DNA from: Deroplatys truncata
Taxonomy: Eukaryota; Arthropoda; Insecta; Mantodea; Mantidae
Assembly: GCA_030765065.1 (NCBI GenBank)
Contig: CM060989.1
Span: forward strand, 58,108,001-58,172,000
DNA length: 64,000 bases
Direction: 5' to 3'
Part shown: positions 1 to 11,222 of the stretch, piece by piece
Layout of the letters: each line of letters starts with the position of its first letter
Numbering within the stretch: the stretch's first letter is position 1
Made by a program: the position numbers and the translations under genes
The notes under the pieces: generated by a model
Databases searched by the model: none
What the model saw: only the letters and a program-made list of their open reading frames with translations
What the model was told of the DNA's origin: nothing

Positions 1-53
1 AATCCAAAAAAAAGCATTTTTGGAAACATGTCCCTGTGTGTTTCTGTGTGTCT

Positions 54-100
<47 letters not shown>

Positions 101-751
101 CAGCATAACTCAGAAACGAACAGTCGGATAAACACCAAACTTGATATTTAGGTTCAGTATCTTCCAGAGATGCGACACGAAGGTTTTCAAGAAAATCACC
201 CCACCCCAGATTACCCTTTACATGGAACATTTTTCGAAAATTTTAATTTTCTCAAAAATGGCTCTAACGATTTTGATTAAAACAGCATATGTTTAAGATA
301 TTTTTGTGACAAATGAAATGTATATCTCGAATTTTCTGGGAATGTCTCCAAAAGTATTCTTCATTGTGAACGACTTTTGCATAACTGGTAAACCATAAGA
401 GATAGACAAAATTTTACTACACAAAAGATGTAGATCGCGTTAAAATACACAATTTATGTCATATACATTTTTTTTGTTGAGTGAACCATTTTGGAGATAT
501 TGCTTGTTATTCCCTTAAATTTTCCAATACTTATACTTTTTCTCAAATTCCTTATCCATTTTTTTCCCCTGGTAATGCAAAGAGAATGGAATACTCCACA
601 TAGCAACCAGCTCTTAAAATATTTGACTATCGCTTAAAACCTACCAATTCCCCTTGCATCTACAAGAAAATTAGCAATCGATATCTCGATTAACATGAAG
701 CATATGGAGAATAAGCGTTTGTAAAAATAGTTTGTACAAGAGTAGAGAAAG
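1..751 (-). mobile_element. Family R copy R1 (window start truncates it)
   Basis: Reverse-orientation copy of the 0.9-kb repeat. It runs from the (GT)n block through the conserved interior to the subterminal motif GAGTAGAGAAAG at about 739-751. There it stops short of the hairpin and is joined directly to an oppositely oriented copy starting mid-element (TTGGAAGATACTGAAC). The left end lies outside the window. The open frames in it are not conserved between copies as coding sequence. Confidence 0.85.
55..98. repeat. (GT)n microsatellite inside family R
   Basis: A nearly pure GT run of about 40 bp, the longest version of the (CA)n/(GT)n tract that every family R copy carries just after its TTCACAGACA motif. 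Confidence 0.9.
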
Positions 752-988
752 ATACTTGGAAGATACTGAACCCAAATACCAAGTTTGGTGTTTATCCGAC
801 TGTTCGTTTCTGAGTTATGCTGTTCACAGACACACAGACACACAGACACACACACGGACATGTTTCCAAAAATGCTTTTTTTTTATTCAGGGGTCTCAAA
901 ACATGTATTTCCGGTGAAATCTCGGTATCGAAATTTTGGGTGGAATACAATACTTCCCCTACTTACTATACGTAGTAGAGAAAGTAAA
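752..988 (+). mobile_element. Family R partial copy R2
   Basis: Forward-orientation 3' part only: it begins mid-element at TTGGAAGATACTGAAC, crosses the CA microsatellite and ends at the terminal motif AGTAGAGAAAGTAAAAAT. It is fused at the left to inverted copy R1 and at the right to partial copy R3. Confidence 0.85.
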
Positions 989-1651
989 AATGAATAACCA
1001 ATTCACATTTGAGAAAAGAAGTATTGAAAAATTTAAGGGAATAACAACCAATATCTCGAAAATGGTTCATTCAACAAAAAAATGTATATGACATAAATGG
1101 TGTATTTTAACGCGATCTACATTTTTTGTGTAGTAAAATTTTGTCTATCTCTTATGGTTTACCAGTTATGCAAAAGTCGTTTACAATGAAGAATACTTTT
1201 GGAGACATTCCCAGATTATTCGAGATATACATTTCATTTGTCATGAAAATATCTTAAACATATGATATTTTAATCAAAATCGTTAGAGCCGTTTTTGAGA
1301 AAATTAAAATTTTCGAAAAATGTTCCATGTAAAGCGTAATCTGGGGTGGGGGGATTTTCTTGAAAACCTTCGTGTCGCATCTCTGGAAGATACTGAACCT
1401 AAATACCAAGTTTGGTGTTTATCCGACTGTTCGTTTCTGAGTTATGCTGTTCACAGACACACACACACACACAGACAGACACACACACACAGACAGACAG
1501 ACACACACACACACGGACATGTTTCCAAAAATGCTTTTTTTTGGATTCAGGGGGTCTCAAAACATATATTCCTGGTGAAATCGCGGTATCGAATTTTTGG
1601 GTGGAATACAATACTTCCCCTACTTACTATACGTAGTAGAGAAAGTAAAAA
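986..1651 (+). mobile_element. Family R partial copy R3 (second unit of a dimer)
   Basis: Forward copy that starts internally at AAAAATGAATAAC, immediately after the terminal motif of R2, and runs to the right terminus. The 5' hairpin end is missing. The junction is the same as the one at 57147. It contains a (CA)n tract at about 1452-1515. Confidence 0.85.
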
Positions 1652-2286
1652 TTTCGGGGGTTTTTCCACAAGTAGATCTAAACTTAACAGTACCCCACAC
1701 AGTTCCATGTACCTCTTCCGTAGTATATAGACAAGGAAAACTCACCAGAATGAAGATATTCCACCTTATAGCACAAAACATGGGGACTGCTTCGAAAATC
1801 GGAATGTGTGGTCACCTTACCTATCTAAGGCGACGTATTAAGTTTCCCTTTTTGTTGTAAATGTGCTACTAGCAATAGACCTACTGTTATCTAACGACGT
1901 TTTCCCATATTGATTTTCTATGAATTTAAATAAATAAAACTGTCAGAATTTGGGGGGGGGTTGAACCCTAAAAAACCCCCTCTAAATACGGCCCTGTCGT
2001 GGTTGACAATAAGTATAGGAGTGGTTTTGAAATCGTAGTAACTAGTCTGTAATTTGTCCAAAGTTTTGTCCAAAAGATCAAATAGTGATTGAAATACAAG
2101 GGGTTGAAGAATTATGAGTATGGATAGCTTTTTAAAGTTGTATGGTATCCTATAATTTTCGCCAAGTCCTATAGTCTAAGTATACAAATTTGTGCCCTGG
2201 TTGACCAAGCAGTGTAGTTTTATATATAAGGGGTTGAAAATCAAGTAAGGGTAGCTTTTAATGTTTTCAAAATAAGTATTAGGTGC
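1652..2286. other. Unassigned spacer with one hAT-like end
   Basis: No coding exon or known family is visible, except the terminal-repeat-like segment at 1950-1997, described separately. Confidence 0.5.
1950..1997 (-). mobile_element. hAT-like terminal fragment
   Basis: Read on the minus strand this begins CAGGGCCGTATTTAGAGGGG, which is typical of one end of insect hAT elements. No partner end or target duplication was found nearby, so it is a solo terminus or an old fragment. Confidence 0.4.
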
Positions 2287-3217
2287 TTTTTACTTTCCTT
2301 AGGGGAAGTACTGCATTTCATCAAAAAATTCGATATCGAGATTTCACCGGAAATACATGTTTTTAGGCGCCATGAATCCGAATAAAGCATTTTTGAAAAT
2401 ATGTCCGTGTGTCTGAATGTCTGTGAGAGCATAACTCAAAAACGAAAAGTCGGATAAAAACCAAACTTGGTATTTAGGTTCAATATCTTTCAAAGGTGCG
2501 ACAAGAATATTTTCAAAAAAATCTCCCCACCTCAAACTAGCCTTTATATGAAACATTTTTCGGAATTTTTGATTCTCTAAAAATGACTACCAATTTTGAT
2601 TAAAATACCATATATTAAAGATATTTACATGACCTATAAAATATATACCTGGAATTTTCTGGAAACAGCCTTTAAGCCCCTCTTCATTCGGAAGGAATTT
2701 GGCATAATCTTGAATAACTGTTAACGTTAAGTGTATATTAAATGTATACCTATCTTGAATTTTTGGGAAATAGCCTATGAAGTCCTCTTCATTCGGAAGG
2801 AATTTTATTTAATCTTGTATAACTGGTAAACATTAAGCGATAGACGAAAACGTACTACACAAAAATGTAGATTTCTTTAAAGCACACTATTTAAGATGTC
2901 TTTTATGGAACGCTATTTCCGAGAAAACGTTATTAAAGGTTGAAATTGTTCATTTCTTTTCAAGTACTTTCAACATTCAGTTGTTTGTCGCGATTGCATG
3001 GAAACAGTATGGAATTTTAAGGCCAGCATATAGCGTCCAGTTCTTAAACATTTGAGTGTCGCTGTTCCCTTTGTATGTATAACGAAATGCAGCTGTTTCT
3101 GTAGAGGTTTATTTGGATTAAAATGAAGTAAGTTTGAGTAAGAATAATTTTTGCAACACTAATAAACGATAGAGGGTAGAGAAAGTCATGTGAAAGTCAG
3201 GTTTTTGGAAGTTGTAA
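2287..3217 (-). mobile_element. Family R copy R4 (diverged)
   Basis: Complete-looking but diverged reverse copy. It runs from TTTTACTTTCCTTAGGGG at the left to GTAGAGAAAGTCATGTG at the right. Inside, a segment of about 100 bp (the CCTCTTCATTCGGAAGGAAT block) occurs twice in tandem, near 2680 and 2785. Confidence 0.8.
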
Positions 3218-3438
3218 CACAGTCTATGATTTTTACCAACTTTTTGACCATATGGTTTAAACAGTACAAATTTCTATATAAGTGGTTAAAATATTGTAGA
3301 GGTAACTTTTTACAGTTGTTAGGTAGCTTCTTATTTTCGTTGGGTCCTTTGGTATAAGCGTACAAAGTTTCAGCTAGGTAGCCAAAGAACGTTAATTTAT
3401 ATGTTAGGGGTTGAAAATAGGGATTGAATATAAGTGTA

Positions 3439-3998
3439 GCTTAACCGAGCGGAATCGGACGGTAACGCCTGTGACCTAAATTCGGGAGGTGTCGGGTTCG
3501 ATTCCCGGCGACCACCCGCTGACCCATGATTTGTTCGGAGTTTTCCCGGGTTGTCGGGCGATTGTTAGAGTGGTTTCTTTCATCCTCCGAATTCCCCCTC
3601 CCTCCATTTCGTTCCATTAATCATTTCATTCATATTTCACCCCGTTTGGCCTGTTTCAGGGTTGGAAGTGTTAACGATGGTGTTTCGGTGCAGCGTGGCA
3701 GGAATAAAGGATGCTTTATGTGAACTTTCTCCGTCCCTCGGTCTTCTAATGGTTACTGGGGTATAAGGACCGCCCCCTGGGACGGCGTTGGACCCTTTGT
3801 GGGGCGGGATCTACGGTATGCCTGTCCGACTGTAATCTGGAAACTGGAGGGGCCCTAATATTGTTGTGCCGTCACTGCTGGTTCCAGCCGCCCGGTGTCT
3901 CCATTCACCTCATCCCTCGTGGGGTGTCGGTACAATATCCTCATTCCTGGATAGGTGCAGAATTCACTCCACTTCATAATCTAGTCCCACCCAAGGAA
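3439..3998 (+). mobile_element. SINE family B copy B1 (tRNA-derived)
   Basis: The first 80 bp resemble a tRNA: an A-box-like start (TTAACCGAGCGGAATCGGAC) and a clear B box (GGGTTCGATTCCC at about 3494-3506). A longer body shared with 17.6-18.1 kb follows (GTTTCAGGGTTGGAAGTGTT and CATCCTCCGAATT). The clover-leaf is imperfect and the body is long, so this is a SINE rather than a functional tRNA gene. Confidence 0.75.
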
Positions 3999-5403
3999 AG
4001 CTTATCATTTTTATCTTTGTAGAATCCAAATGTACCCTATTTTATTAAAATCATACCAAGAATATTAGATAAAACTTCAGTGAAATACAAGGGAAATGTG
4101 GCAATATGAAAAATATACCGCCCCTTTCAAATAATTAGATTTTGAAATATTTCATGCCATCCTATTTACACTTTGTGGCAGTATCTCCTGCTGTCCGATG
4201 TTATGGTGGTTTTTAATGCCCGTTGCTCGCGACTTGCCTTGCTGCATCCTCCGCGTTGGTTCCAAATGTTCGAAGTATGCTGGTTCTCTGCATTTTTTTA
4301 TCCTCGGCTAGCTGAAGTAATTTCTAGAATATGTGAGAACATGGACTTTTCCTTGGTAAAGGAAACGTAGATCTCGGGTGGTGGTAAAGGAGAAAAAAGA
4401 CGTACTTTAGTTACTAAAAGACGACACTGCAGTTTCTTTTTATTTAGCTACGTCTGGTGGTACACAGCACTGATATTGCCGCCGTTAAACACTGTCCACT
4501 GCTGTTGAAACACGGCGCGGATATGACGCGAAGTTTATATACTTATTAGATCTCTTTACGCGTAGCGATTCTTATGTGTGTTGCGAAAACTGTCTTAATT
4601 CACTTTTGGCGCGATATCTCTCAAATATCCTGCAGCATCTCTACCTGCCTGTAGTTTAGCAAATGACCCAGAATTTCTTTCTAGCTGACCCATTTATAGT
4701 CGCAGGCTTCTTGGGCTTCATCATTTCCTATTGGTCCATTTTTAGCGCCACTCAACGCGTCTCACTATTTCATATAAACTTACAGGGATCTCATTGGTCC
4801 AAGTTTAACATAAATCGCGGCTTTTCCTAAATTTACCGTTAAGCCAGTTGTCTCTCTCACTTGGTCACAGCGAATTATCGTACAAAGGAACAAAGCTCTA
4901 CACCCTCGCTGTATGAACAATGCCCCTGCTACCAGAGAGACATCGTAAAACTAGACTTTCTGCCTTCGAAGACACTATTCCTGCAGCTAAAACATCTCGT
5001 CGTGGACAGTATTTTAACATAGCGCTTAAATTATTTACATTAAACAATTTATAACTCCTCTAATATTGGTAACCTAAATACAGACATAACGTTAAATCAC
5101 CCTTCTTAAGCTACACAGGCAGTAAAAGTAAAAGATATGTACATAGCATGATTGAACATCAATAAAATACACACACACACATATTTTCTCTCTTAATATA
5201 CATAAAGATATTCATTTGAAGCAGAGATAAGCGGAGAGTTTGGCACGCAACCTATTAATCCGCGGTTTGTAACAAACATGGGTTGGAGTTTGACATGCGA
5301 CACACTTGGGAAAGCTGTCACGTGTGTGTTTCAGTTGGGCCGGCAGGAGAGGGGGAGGTGTTACCTTTCGTGAGTCAGTCGCAAGATTGTTACACTCTGA
5401 TGC
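3999..5403. other. Unassigned unique region
   Basis: Part of it (about 4370-5000) is less AT-rich than its surroundings and contains CCAAT-like motifs (TTGGTCCATTTTTAGC, TTGGTCCAAGTTTAAC). It might be a solo LTR or a promoter, but no matching second copy, splice-flanked exon or coding similarity is visible. A short (CA)n run lies at about 5169-5180. Confidence 0.4.
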
Positions 5404-5407
5404 AAAA

Positions 5408-6591
5408 GAAAATTTGATGTGTTATATTCACATGACTTTCTCTACCCTCTTGCGTTTATTCTATTCATTTTAATTGAATAAACCTTTCCGGAAATAGCTG
5501 TCTTACACATTTCGTTATAGACACAAAAGGAATAACGACAGTCAAATGTTTAAGAACTCGACGCTATATGCTGGCCTTAAAATTCCCTACTGTTTCCATG
5601 TAATTGCGAGAAACAACTGAAAATCGATGGAACTTTAAGTATTGAACAATTCGAACCTTTAATAACGTATATCTCAGAAACGGCTTATGCCACAAAAAGC
5701 TTATTTGAAATAAACAGTGTGTTTTAAAGAGATCTACATTTTTTGTGTGGAACGTTTTCGTCTATCGCTTAACGTTTACGAGTTATACAAGATTATACAA
5801 AATTCTTCCAAATGAAGTGGACTTCAGAGGCTATTCTCAGAAAATTCAAGATATACATTTTATTTGTAATATAAATATATTTAATACATGGTATTTTAAT
5901 CAAAATCACTGGAGCCATCTTTTAGAAAATAAAAAATGTATAACAATATTCCATGTAAAGCGTAGTTTGGGGCGGGGGGATTTTCTTGAAAATCTAGTGT
6001 CGCATTTTTGGTAAGTACTGAATCCAAATACCAAATTTGGTATTTATCCGACTTTTAGTTTTTGGGTTATGCTGCAATAGCGTGTTTTAAAGAGATCTAT
6101 ATTTTTCTGTGTAGTACGTATTCGTCTATCCCTTAACGTTTACCAGTTATATAAGATTATACAAAATTCTCCCGAATAAAGTCGACTTCACAGGCTATTC
6201 CCAGAAAATTCAAGATAAACATTTTATTTGTAATGTAAATATCTTGAATACATGGTATTTTAATAACAGTTGTTGGAGCCATTTTTTAGAAAATAAAAAA
6301 TGTATAATAATATTCTGTAATGGGTAGTTTGGGGCGGGGGGATTTTCTTGAAAATCTAGTGTCGCATCTTTTGTAGGTTCTGAACCTAAATACCAAGTTT
6401 GGTATTTATCCGAGTTTTAGTTTTTGGTTATACTGTTCACAGACACACACAGGCGCACGCGCGGGCCTTTTTCTAATTTTTTTTGGATTCAGGGGGCCTC
6501 AAAATGTGTATTTCCGGTGAAATCTGGTATCGAATTTTTGGGTAGAATGCAATTCCTTCTCTACGTACTATGTATGTGGTAGAGAAAGTAA
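5408..6591 (+). mobile_element. Family R copy R5 with internal tandem duplication
   Basis: Forward, both ends present: a diverged hairpin end (TTTGATGTGTTATATTCACA) at 5413 and GTAGAGAAAGTAAC at about 6579-6592. It is longer than other copies because an internal block of about 363 bp is repeated (5719-6081 and 6082-6440). Confidence 0.8.
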
Positions 6592-6850
6592 CATTTTTCC
6601 ATATAAAAATAGTTTTGTGTGTGTGTGTGTGTGTGTGGGATTGTCTTGAAAATCTTCGTGCGACATCCCTAAAAGATACTGAACTTAAACACAAATTTTG
6701 GTATTTAACCACTTTCTATTTTTGAGTTATGCTCTCACATACACACACGCACGGATCTTTTTCTAAAACTGCTTTTTAGGGGGATTCATGGGGCCTCAGA
6801 ACGTGCATTTATGGTGAAATCTCAACGCCAAATTTTTGGATTCAGTTCTT
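6592..6850 (+). mobile_element. Family R partial copy R6
   Basis: Trailing partial 3' unit directly after the right end of R5. The usual GGGGTGGGGGG block is replaced by a (GT)n run at 6615-6637, followed by the normal GAAAATCTTCGTG segment. It ends where SINE A1 begins. Confidence 0.75.
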
Positions 6851-7136
6851 TTTTTATTTAATTTATCGGCCATTTTTTAACTGCTGTGGTCCTTAGCGTC
6901 CCATTCTATGTTGGGCGTGAAAGACCGGTAATTTTGTTCAGAGGCCTGTTATCGGGCCTGAGGTTCTTTTACGTGCCATAAATCTACGACACGGGACCAC
7001 CGGCTTTACTTCCCATCCGAAGGAAACCATGCTAAGGATTTTTACGCCCGAAAAAAATCCATCGCCCTCCTCCGGGTTTGAACCCGAGACCTAGGGAACC
7101 AGAGGCTAGCATGGTAACCACTACACCACGGAGGAC
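6851..7136 (-). mobile_element. SINE family A copy A1
   Basis: Minus-strand tRNA-derived SINE. The head (read from 7136) has CCTCCGTGGTGTAGTGGTTA and a B box GGGTTCAAACCCGG. The body contains TTCGGGCGTAAAAATCC, and the tail ends in a TTTAATTT-type repeat. Compared with A2 the sequence is near full length. Confidence 0.85.
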
Positions 7137-7773
7137 ACATACTTCCTGTTCTTACTATATATAAATGACAGGAAAAGTAAAATGAAAACAAAGTAATGGC
7201 TGTCTCAGGAATTATTTATTTCAGCACTCGAATTGATCGATTTGTTTCAAATATTTTCTTATATGTAGTAAATAATAACCTAATAATGTGTTGGGGTATG
7301 TTTTTTTGGGGGACAAAAGCTTTGTTCGATCACAATAAACGTTATAATAACTGTAATATTACAACACGCATGCGTTACGGCAATTCTGTCATAAGAATAC
7401 ACAGGAAGACAAGACGACCGCAGGAAATTTGCCTGAGGTTAATTTTAAATCTGAAATCCAATAGTTTCGGATGGGGGCGTTTCTTGAAACCCTTCGTGTT
7501 GCATCTTTGGAAGATGCTGAACTTTAGGGACACTGGGACTGAACTTTCTAACTTTTATCATTTTAAAGCTATTTACTTGAAAATCGGCACTCTTAATACC
7601 TATGAGTAAATAACGAAATACTGGCAGAGCTCAAATAGCGTCTGAGGCAATAAAATTAAATATTTTTTAATTAACAAAAAAATTAATATTTTTAAAACCG
7701 CTTTGCGCACTCTCATTTGTCAGAGTATGTTTGATCGAAAATGATGAAATACTTTATGTCCACCAGACCTCTC
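7137..7773. other. Mostly unassigned spacer
   Basis: No exon is recognised. A short family R scrap is present at about 7470-7525 (TTTCTTGAAACCCTTCGTGT, GGAAGATGCTGAAC). The remainder is AT-rich and anonymous. Confidence 0.5.
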
Positions 7774-8069
7774 GTCCTCCGTGGTGTAGTGGTTACCATG
7801 CTAGCCTCTAGTTCCCGAGGTCGCGGGTTCAAACCCGGCGGAGGGCGATGAATTTTTTTCGGGCGTAAAAATCCTTAGCACGGTTTCCTTCGGAAGGGAA
7901 GTAAAGCCGGTGGTCCCGTGTCGTACATTTACGGCACGTAAGATAATCTCAAGTCTGATGAAGAGGCCTATAAGCAAAATTACCAGTCTTTCACGCCCAA
8001 TATAGAATGGGACGCTAAGGACCACAACACTTGAAGAGCGTCCATAAATAAAACTCAATTTAATTTAAT
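7774..8069 (+). mobile_element. SINE family A copy A2 (best-preserved)
   Basis: Plus-strand copy with an acceptor-stem-like CCTCCG paired to CGGAGG, A box TGGTGTAGTGGTTACCATG and B box GGGTTCAAACCC. The body is shared with A1, A3 and A4, and the tail ends AATTTAATTT. This is the reference copy for family A here. The tRNA-like head is about 75 bp of about 295. Confidence 0.88.
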
Positions 8070-8071
8070 TT

Positions 8072-8148
8072 CCGCGAGACCAAATTCTTGGGGGTAACAA
8101 CTGACAATTTCTTAACCTGGAAGCCGCATATTCAGAACATTGCTTCAA
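8072..8148 (+). pseudogene. Jockey-type LINE reverse transcriptase scrap
   Basis: One frame reads RETKFLGVTTDNFLTWKPHI followed by QNIASK. The KFLGV...LTWKPHI signature is typical of the region after the RT catalytic core in Jockey-like LINEs. It is cut on the right by family R copy R7 and abuts SINE A2 on the left, so only about 25 residues survive. Confidence 0.7.
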
Positions 8149-9076
8149 AAATCTGATGTGTTACACTCACATGACATTCTCTACTCTTGTAAAACTATTT
8201 TTACAAAATCTTATTGTCCATCTATTTCATATTAATCGAGATAAACATTTGCAGAAAGGGTCTTTTGACATGCAAAGAGAATTACATTTTACACATAACG
8301 ACCAGTTCTAAAAATATTTGACTATCGCTTAAGGCGTACTATGTTCCCCTTGTTTTGTATTTGCAGTGGCCTTTAAGCATATACATATCTCTTAATAACT
8401 GGTTGCTATGTGCAGCACCGTTCTCTTTGCCACAGATTAATACTCTTTGCATATCCAAGACAAAAAATGAATAGCGAATTCACATTTGAGAAAGTATTGA
8501 ACAATTTAAGGGAATAACAAGCAATATCTCGAAAATGGTCCACTCAACAAATAAAATGCATATACATAAATTGTGTATTTTAATGCGATCTACATTTTTT
8601 ATGTAGTAAAATTTTGTCTATCTCTTATGGTTTACCAGTTATGCAAAAGTTGTTCACAATAAAGAATACTTTTGGAGACATTCCCAGAAAAATTCAAGAT
8701 ATACATTTTATTTGTCATGAAAATATCTTGAACATATGATATTTTAATCAAAATCGTTAGCGCCATTTTTGAGAAAATTAAAATTTTCGAAAAATCTTCC
8801 ATGTAAAGGGTAATCTGGGGTGGGGGGATTTTCTTGAAAACCTTCGTGTCGCATCTCTGGAAGATACTGAACCTAAATACCAAGTTTGGTGTTTATCTGA
8901 CTGTTCGTTTCTGAGTTATGCTGTTCACAGACAGACATACACATGGACATGTTTCCAAAAATGCTTTTTTGGATTCAGGGGGTCTCAAAACATATATTTC
9001 CGGTGAAATCTCGGTATCTAATTTTTGGGTGGAATACAATACTTCCCCTACTTACTGTACGTAGTAGAGAAAGTAA
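8147..9076 (+). mobile_element. Family R copy R7 (full length)
   Basis: Full forward copy of about 930 bp: AAAAATCTGATGTGTTACAC at the left, CA-rich tract, then AGTAGAGAAAGTAA at the right. It inserted into or next to the LINE fragment that ends at its left border. One substitution interrupts the left subterminal repeat (GACATTCTCTACT). Confidence 0.9.
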
Positions 9077-9231
9077 TACTTGTAGAAACAGGAAGTGGGT
9101 GGGTGCAGAGGGTTTTAAAGAGAAAGCACGGGTAATTTCAACATGTCGCTGGGTTTTTAAAAATGGCGAATCGTGAAAAATCGTTGGAGAAAATAATTCG
9201 CAGGTGTTTGTAGGATATTTATATATAATTA

Positions 9232-9900
9232 CGGATTGGACATTGATACTCGATAGTATCGAAGTATGTCTAATACTTTGAGATTAAGCTTCGATACTTT
9301 TAAATTTTTAACTTTTAAATTATTGAAGGTTGTTGCGTTTAACTTTATGCTAGATAAGGAATGAAGGGAGTCGAGACTTCAAGTTACTTTGCACGTGTCC
9401 CCAAAGATTTGCCGGACTATAGTTCTTGATAAACCTTGAATGTGTTTCCTGTGGGCGAATCAATGCAACATTCCATAAGACACTTGTGTTCTAAATGAAA
9501 ACATGCAAAACAATAGAGGAAAGAGTATAGGCACTTATGTAACATGCATCGTTAACAGAGTTGTGAATGAAGCTGATTTAGCTACGTACTAAATCATGTT
9601 TCTGCGATAGCCTGGCTTGATGACTCACTCTAAGCCATTACATTTACACACCCCGTTGACCAAAAACTGTGAATGCAGCAGAAACAAATCAGAACTTAAG
9701 ACGTGAGATAATACAGCGCAGGAAAATATTTGTTCTTTCCTTCCATCTGTCAGTTTTTATTTACGCAGGTCAAACTCGGGTCACAAGCGTAGCTACAGGT
9801 ATACCAAAATTAAACTGTACGAATAATTTCCACAATATGAATAGAAACTTTTAAAGAAACTTTCAGCAAAAAAGTATAATTCTATAAAAAGGAGGTAAGA

Positions 9901-9938
<38 letters not shown>

Positions 9939-10198
9939 GCAGCCTTGATTAACCTTAGGGGATATATAATCTGTGGCATTATCAAGATAAAACATTGCTG
10001 CCAATTGGAGACAGGAACAGCTTCGGAATTGCATACAATACAAAATTGGTTATGTGCGTTTATACACAGAAAACTACAAATAAGAACACAAATTCAGCGA
10101 ACAAGCTATCGCCTTTACAACTTTTTATAAAGTGAGTATCTAGTATGGACTATCGAGTATAAATTATTGAGAAATAGTGGTATCGCCCCATCACTACA
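9232..10198. mobile_element. Non-autonomous hAT element with 8-bp duplication
   Basis: The left end is CGGATTGGACATTGATACTC. The right end, read inward, is TGTAGTGATGGGGCGATACC, and the interior near both ends is rich in CGATACT motifs, as in many insect hATs. An exact 8-bp target duplication TATAATTA flanks it (9224-9231 and 10199-10206). No transposase frame is apparent, so it is a 967-bp deletion derivative. It contains an (ATT)n run at about 9905-9938. Confidence 0.8.
9905..9938. repeat. (TTA)n microsatellite
   Basis: About eleven TTA triplets inside the hAT element. Confidence 0.9.
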
Positions 10199-10205
10199 TA
10201 TAATT

Positions 10206-11222
10206 AAAAATCTGATGTGTTACACTCACATGACTTTCTCTACTCTTGTACAAACTATTTTTACAAACGCTTATTCTCCATATGCTTCATGTTAATCGAG
10301 ATGCTAATCTTATTGCTAATTTTCTTGTAGATGCAAGGGGAACAGGGTAGGCTTTAAGCGATAGTCAAATATTTTAAGAGCTGGTTGCTATGTGGCGCAT
10401 TCCATTCTCTTTGCAAGCCCAGGACATAAAGAAATGAATAACGAATTTGAGAAAAAGTATAAGTATTGAAAATTTAAGGGAATAACAGGCAATATCTCGA
10501 AAATGGTTCACTCAACAAAAAAAATGTACATGACATAGATTGCGTATTTTAACGCGATCTACATTTTTTGTGTAGTAAAATTTTGTCTATCTCTTATGGT
10601 TTACCAGTTATGCAAAAGCCGTTCACAATGAAGAATACTTTTGGAGACATTCCCAGGAAATTCGAGATATACATTTCATGTCTCATGACAATATCTTAAA
10701 CATATGATATTTTAATCAAAATCGTTAGAGCCATTTTTGAGAAAATTACAATTTTCGAAAAATGTTCCATGTAAAGGGTAGTCTGGGGTGGGAGGATTTT
10801 CTTGAAAACCTTCCTGTCGCATCTCTGGAAGATACTGAACCTAAATACCAAGTTTGGTGTTTATCCGACTGTTTGTTTCTGAGTTATGCTGTTCACACAC
10901 ACACACACACACACACACGGACATGTTTCTAAAAACTTTTTTTTTTGGATTCAGGGGGTCTCAAAACATGTATTTCCGGTGAAATCTAGCAGCCATTTTA
11001 CCTTCATCGTTCATTGCAGCGATGATTATTTTCCACAAATCATAAGGATATTTGTAGTCCATTATTAAACTTATTCATTACCGCACCTTGACTTGAAATA
11101 TTATATATTCTACGATTTGTTTCAGCCATACAAGATACCACTCACACATTACATAATGGTATCGAATTTTTGGGTGGAATACAATACTTCCCCTACTTAC
11201 TATACGTAGTAGAGAAAGTAAA
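10206..11222 (+). mobile_element. Family R copy R8, split by a 170-bp insertion
   Basis: Full forward copy. Its left end (AAAATCTGATGTG) follows directly on the TATAATTA duplication of the neighbouring hAT. An unrelated segment at 10988-11157 interrupts the conserved GAAATCTCGGTATCG block near the right end. The CA tract is a nearly pure (CA)n at about 10895-10918. Confidence 0.88.
10988..11157. mobile_element. Unidentified 170-bp insertion in R8
   Basis: The family R consensus is continuous on both sides, so this block was inserted after R8. No terminal inverted repeats or obvious target duplication were found, and its origin is unknown. Confidence 0.5.

Noticed and set aside
57..98. Z-DNA-type regulatory element
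   Set aside because: The GT run is positionally homologous to the microsatellite in other family R copies, so transposon origin explains it.
1320..1730. Recurrent open frames in family R (for example FHVKRNLGWGDFLENL...) as a conserved small protein
   Set aside because: The frame crosses the CA microsatellite, shifts between copies, is open on both strands and shows no synonymous-type conservation. It is most likely a by-product of a conserved DNA sequence.
3439..3520. Functional tRNA gene at SINE B1 (also at SINEs A, C and D)
   Set aside because: A and B boxes are good, but the clover-leaf stems are incomplete, the sequence continues into a body shared between loci, and several copies exist.
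4370..5000. Solo LTR
   Set aside because: Promoter-like motifs are present, but there are no TG...CA ends with a duplication and no second LTR or internal region.
7196..7609. 137-residue plus-strand frame as a gene
   Set aside because: It ends inside a family R scrap, has no similarity and lacks exon borders.
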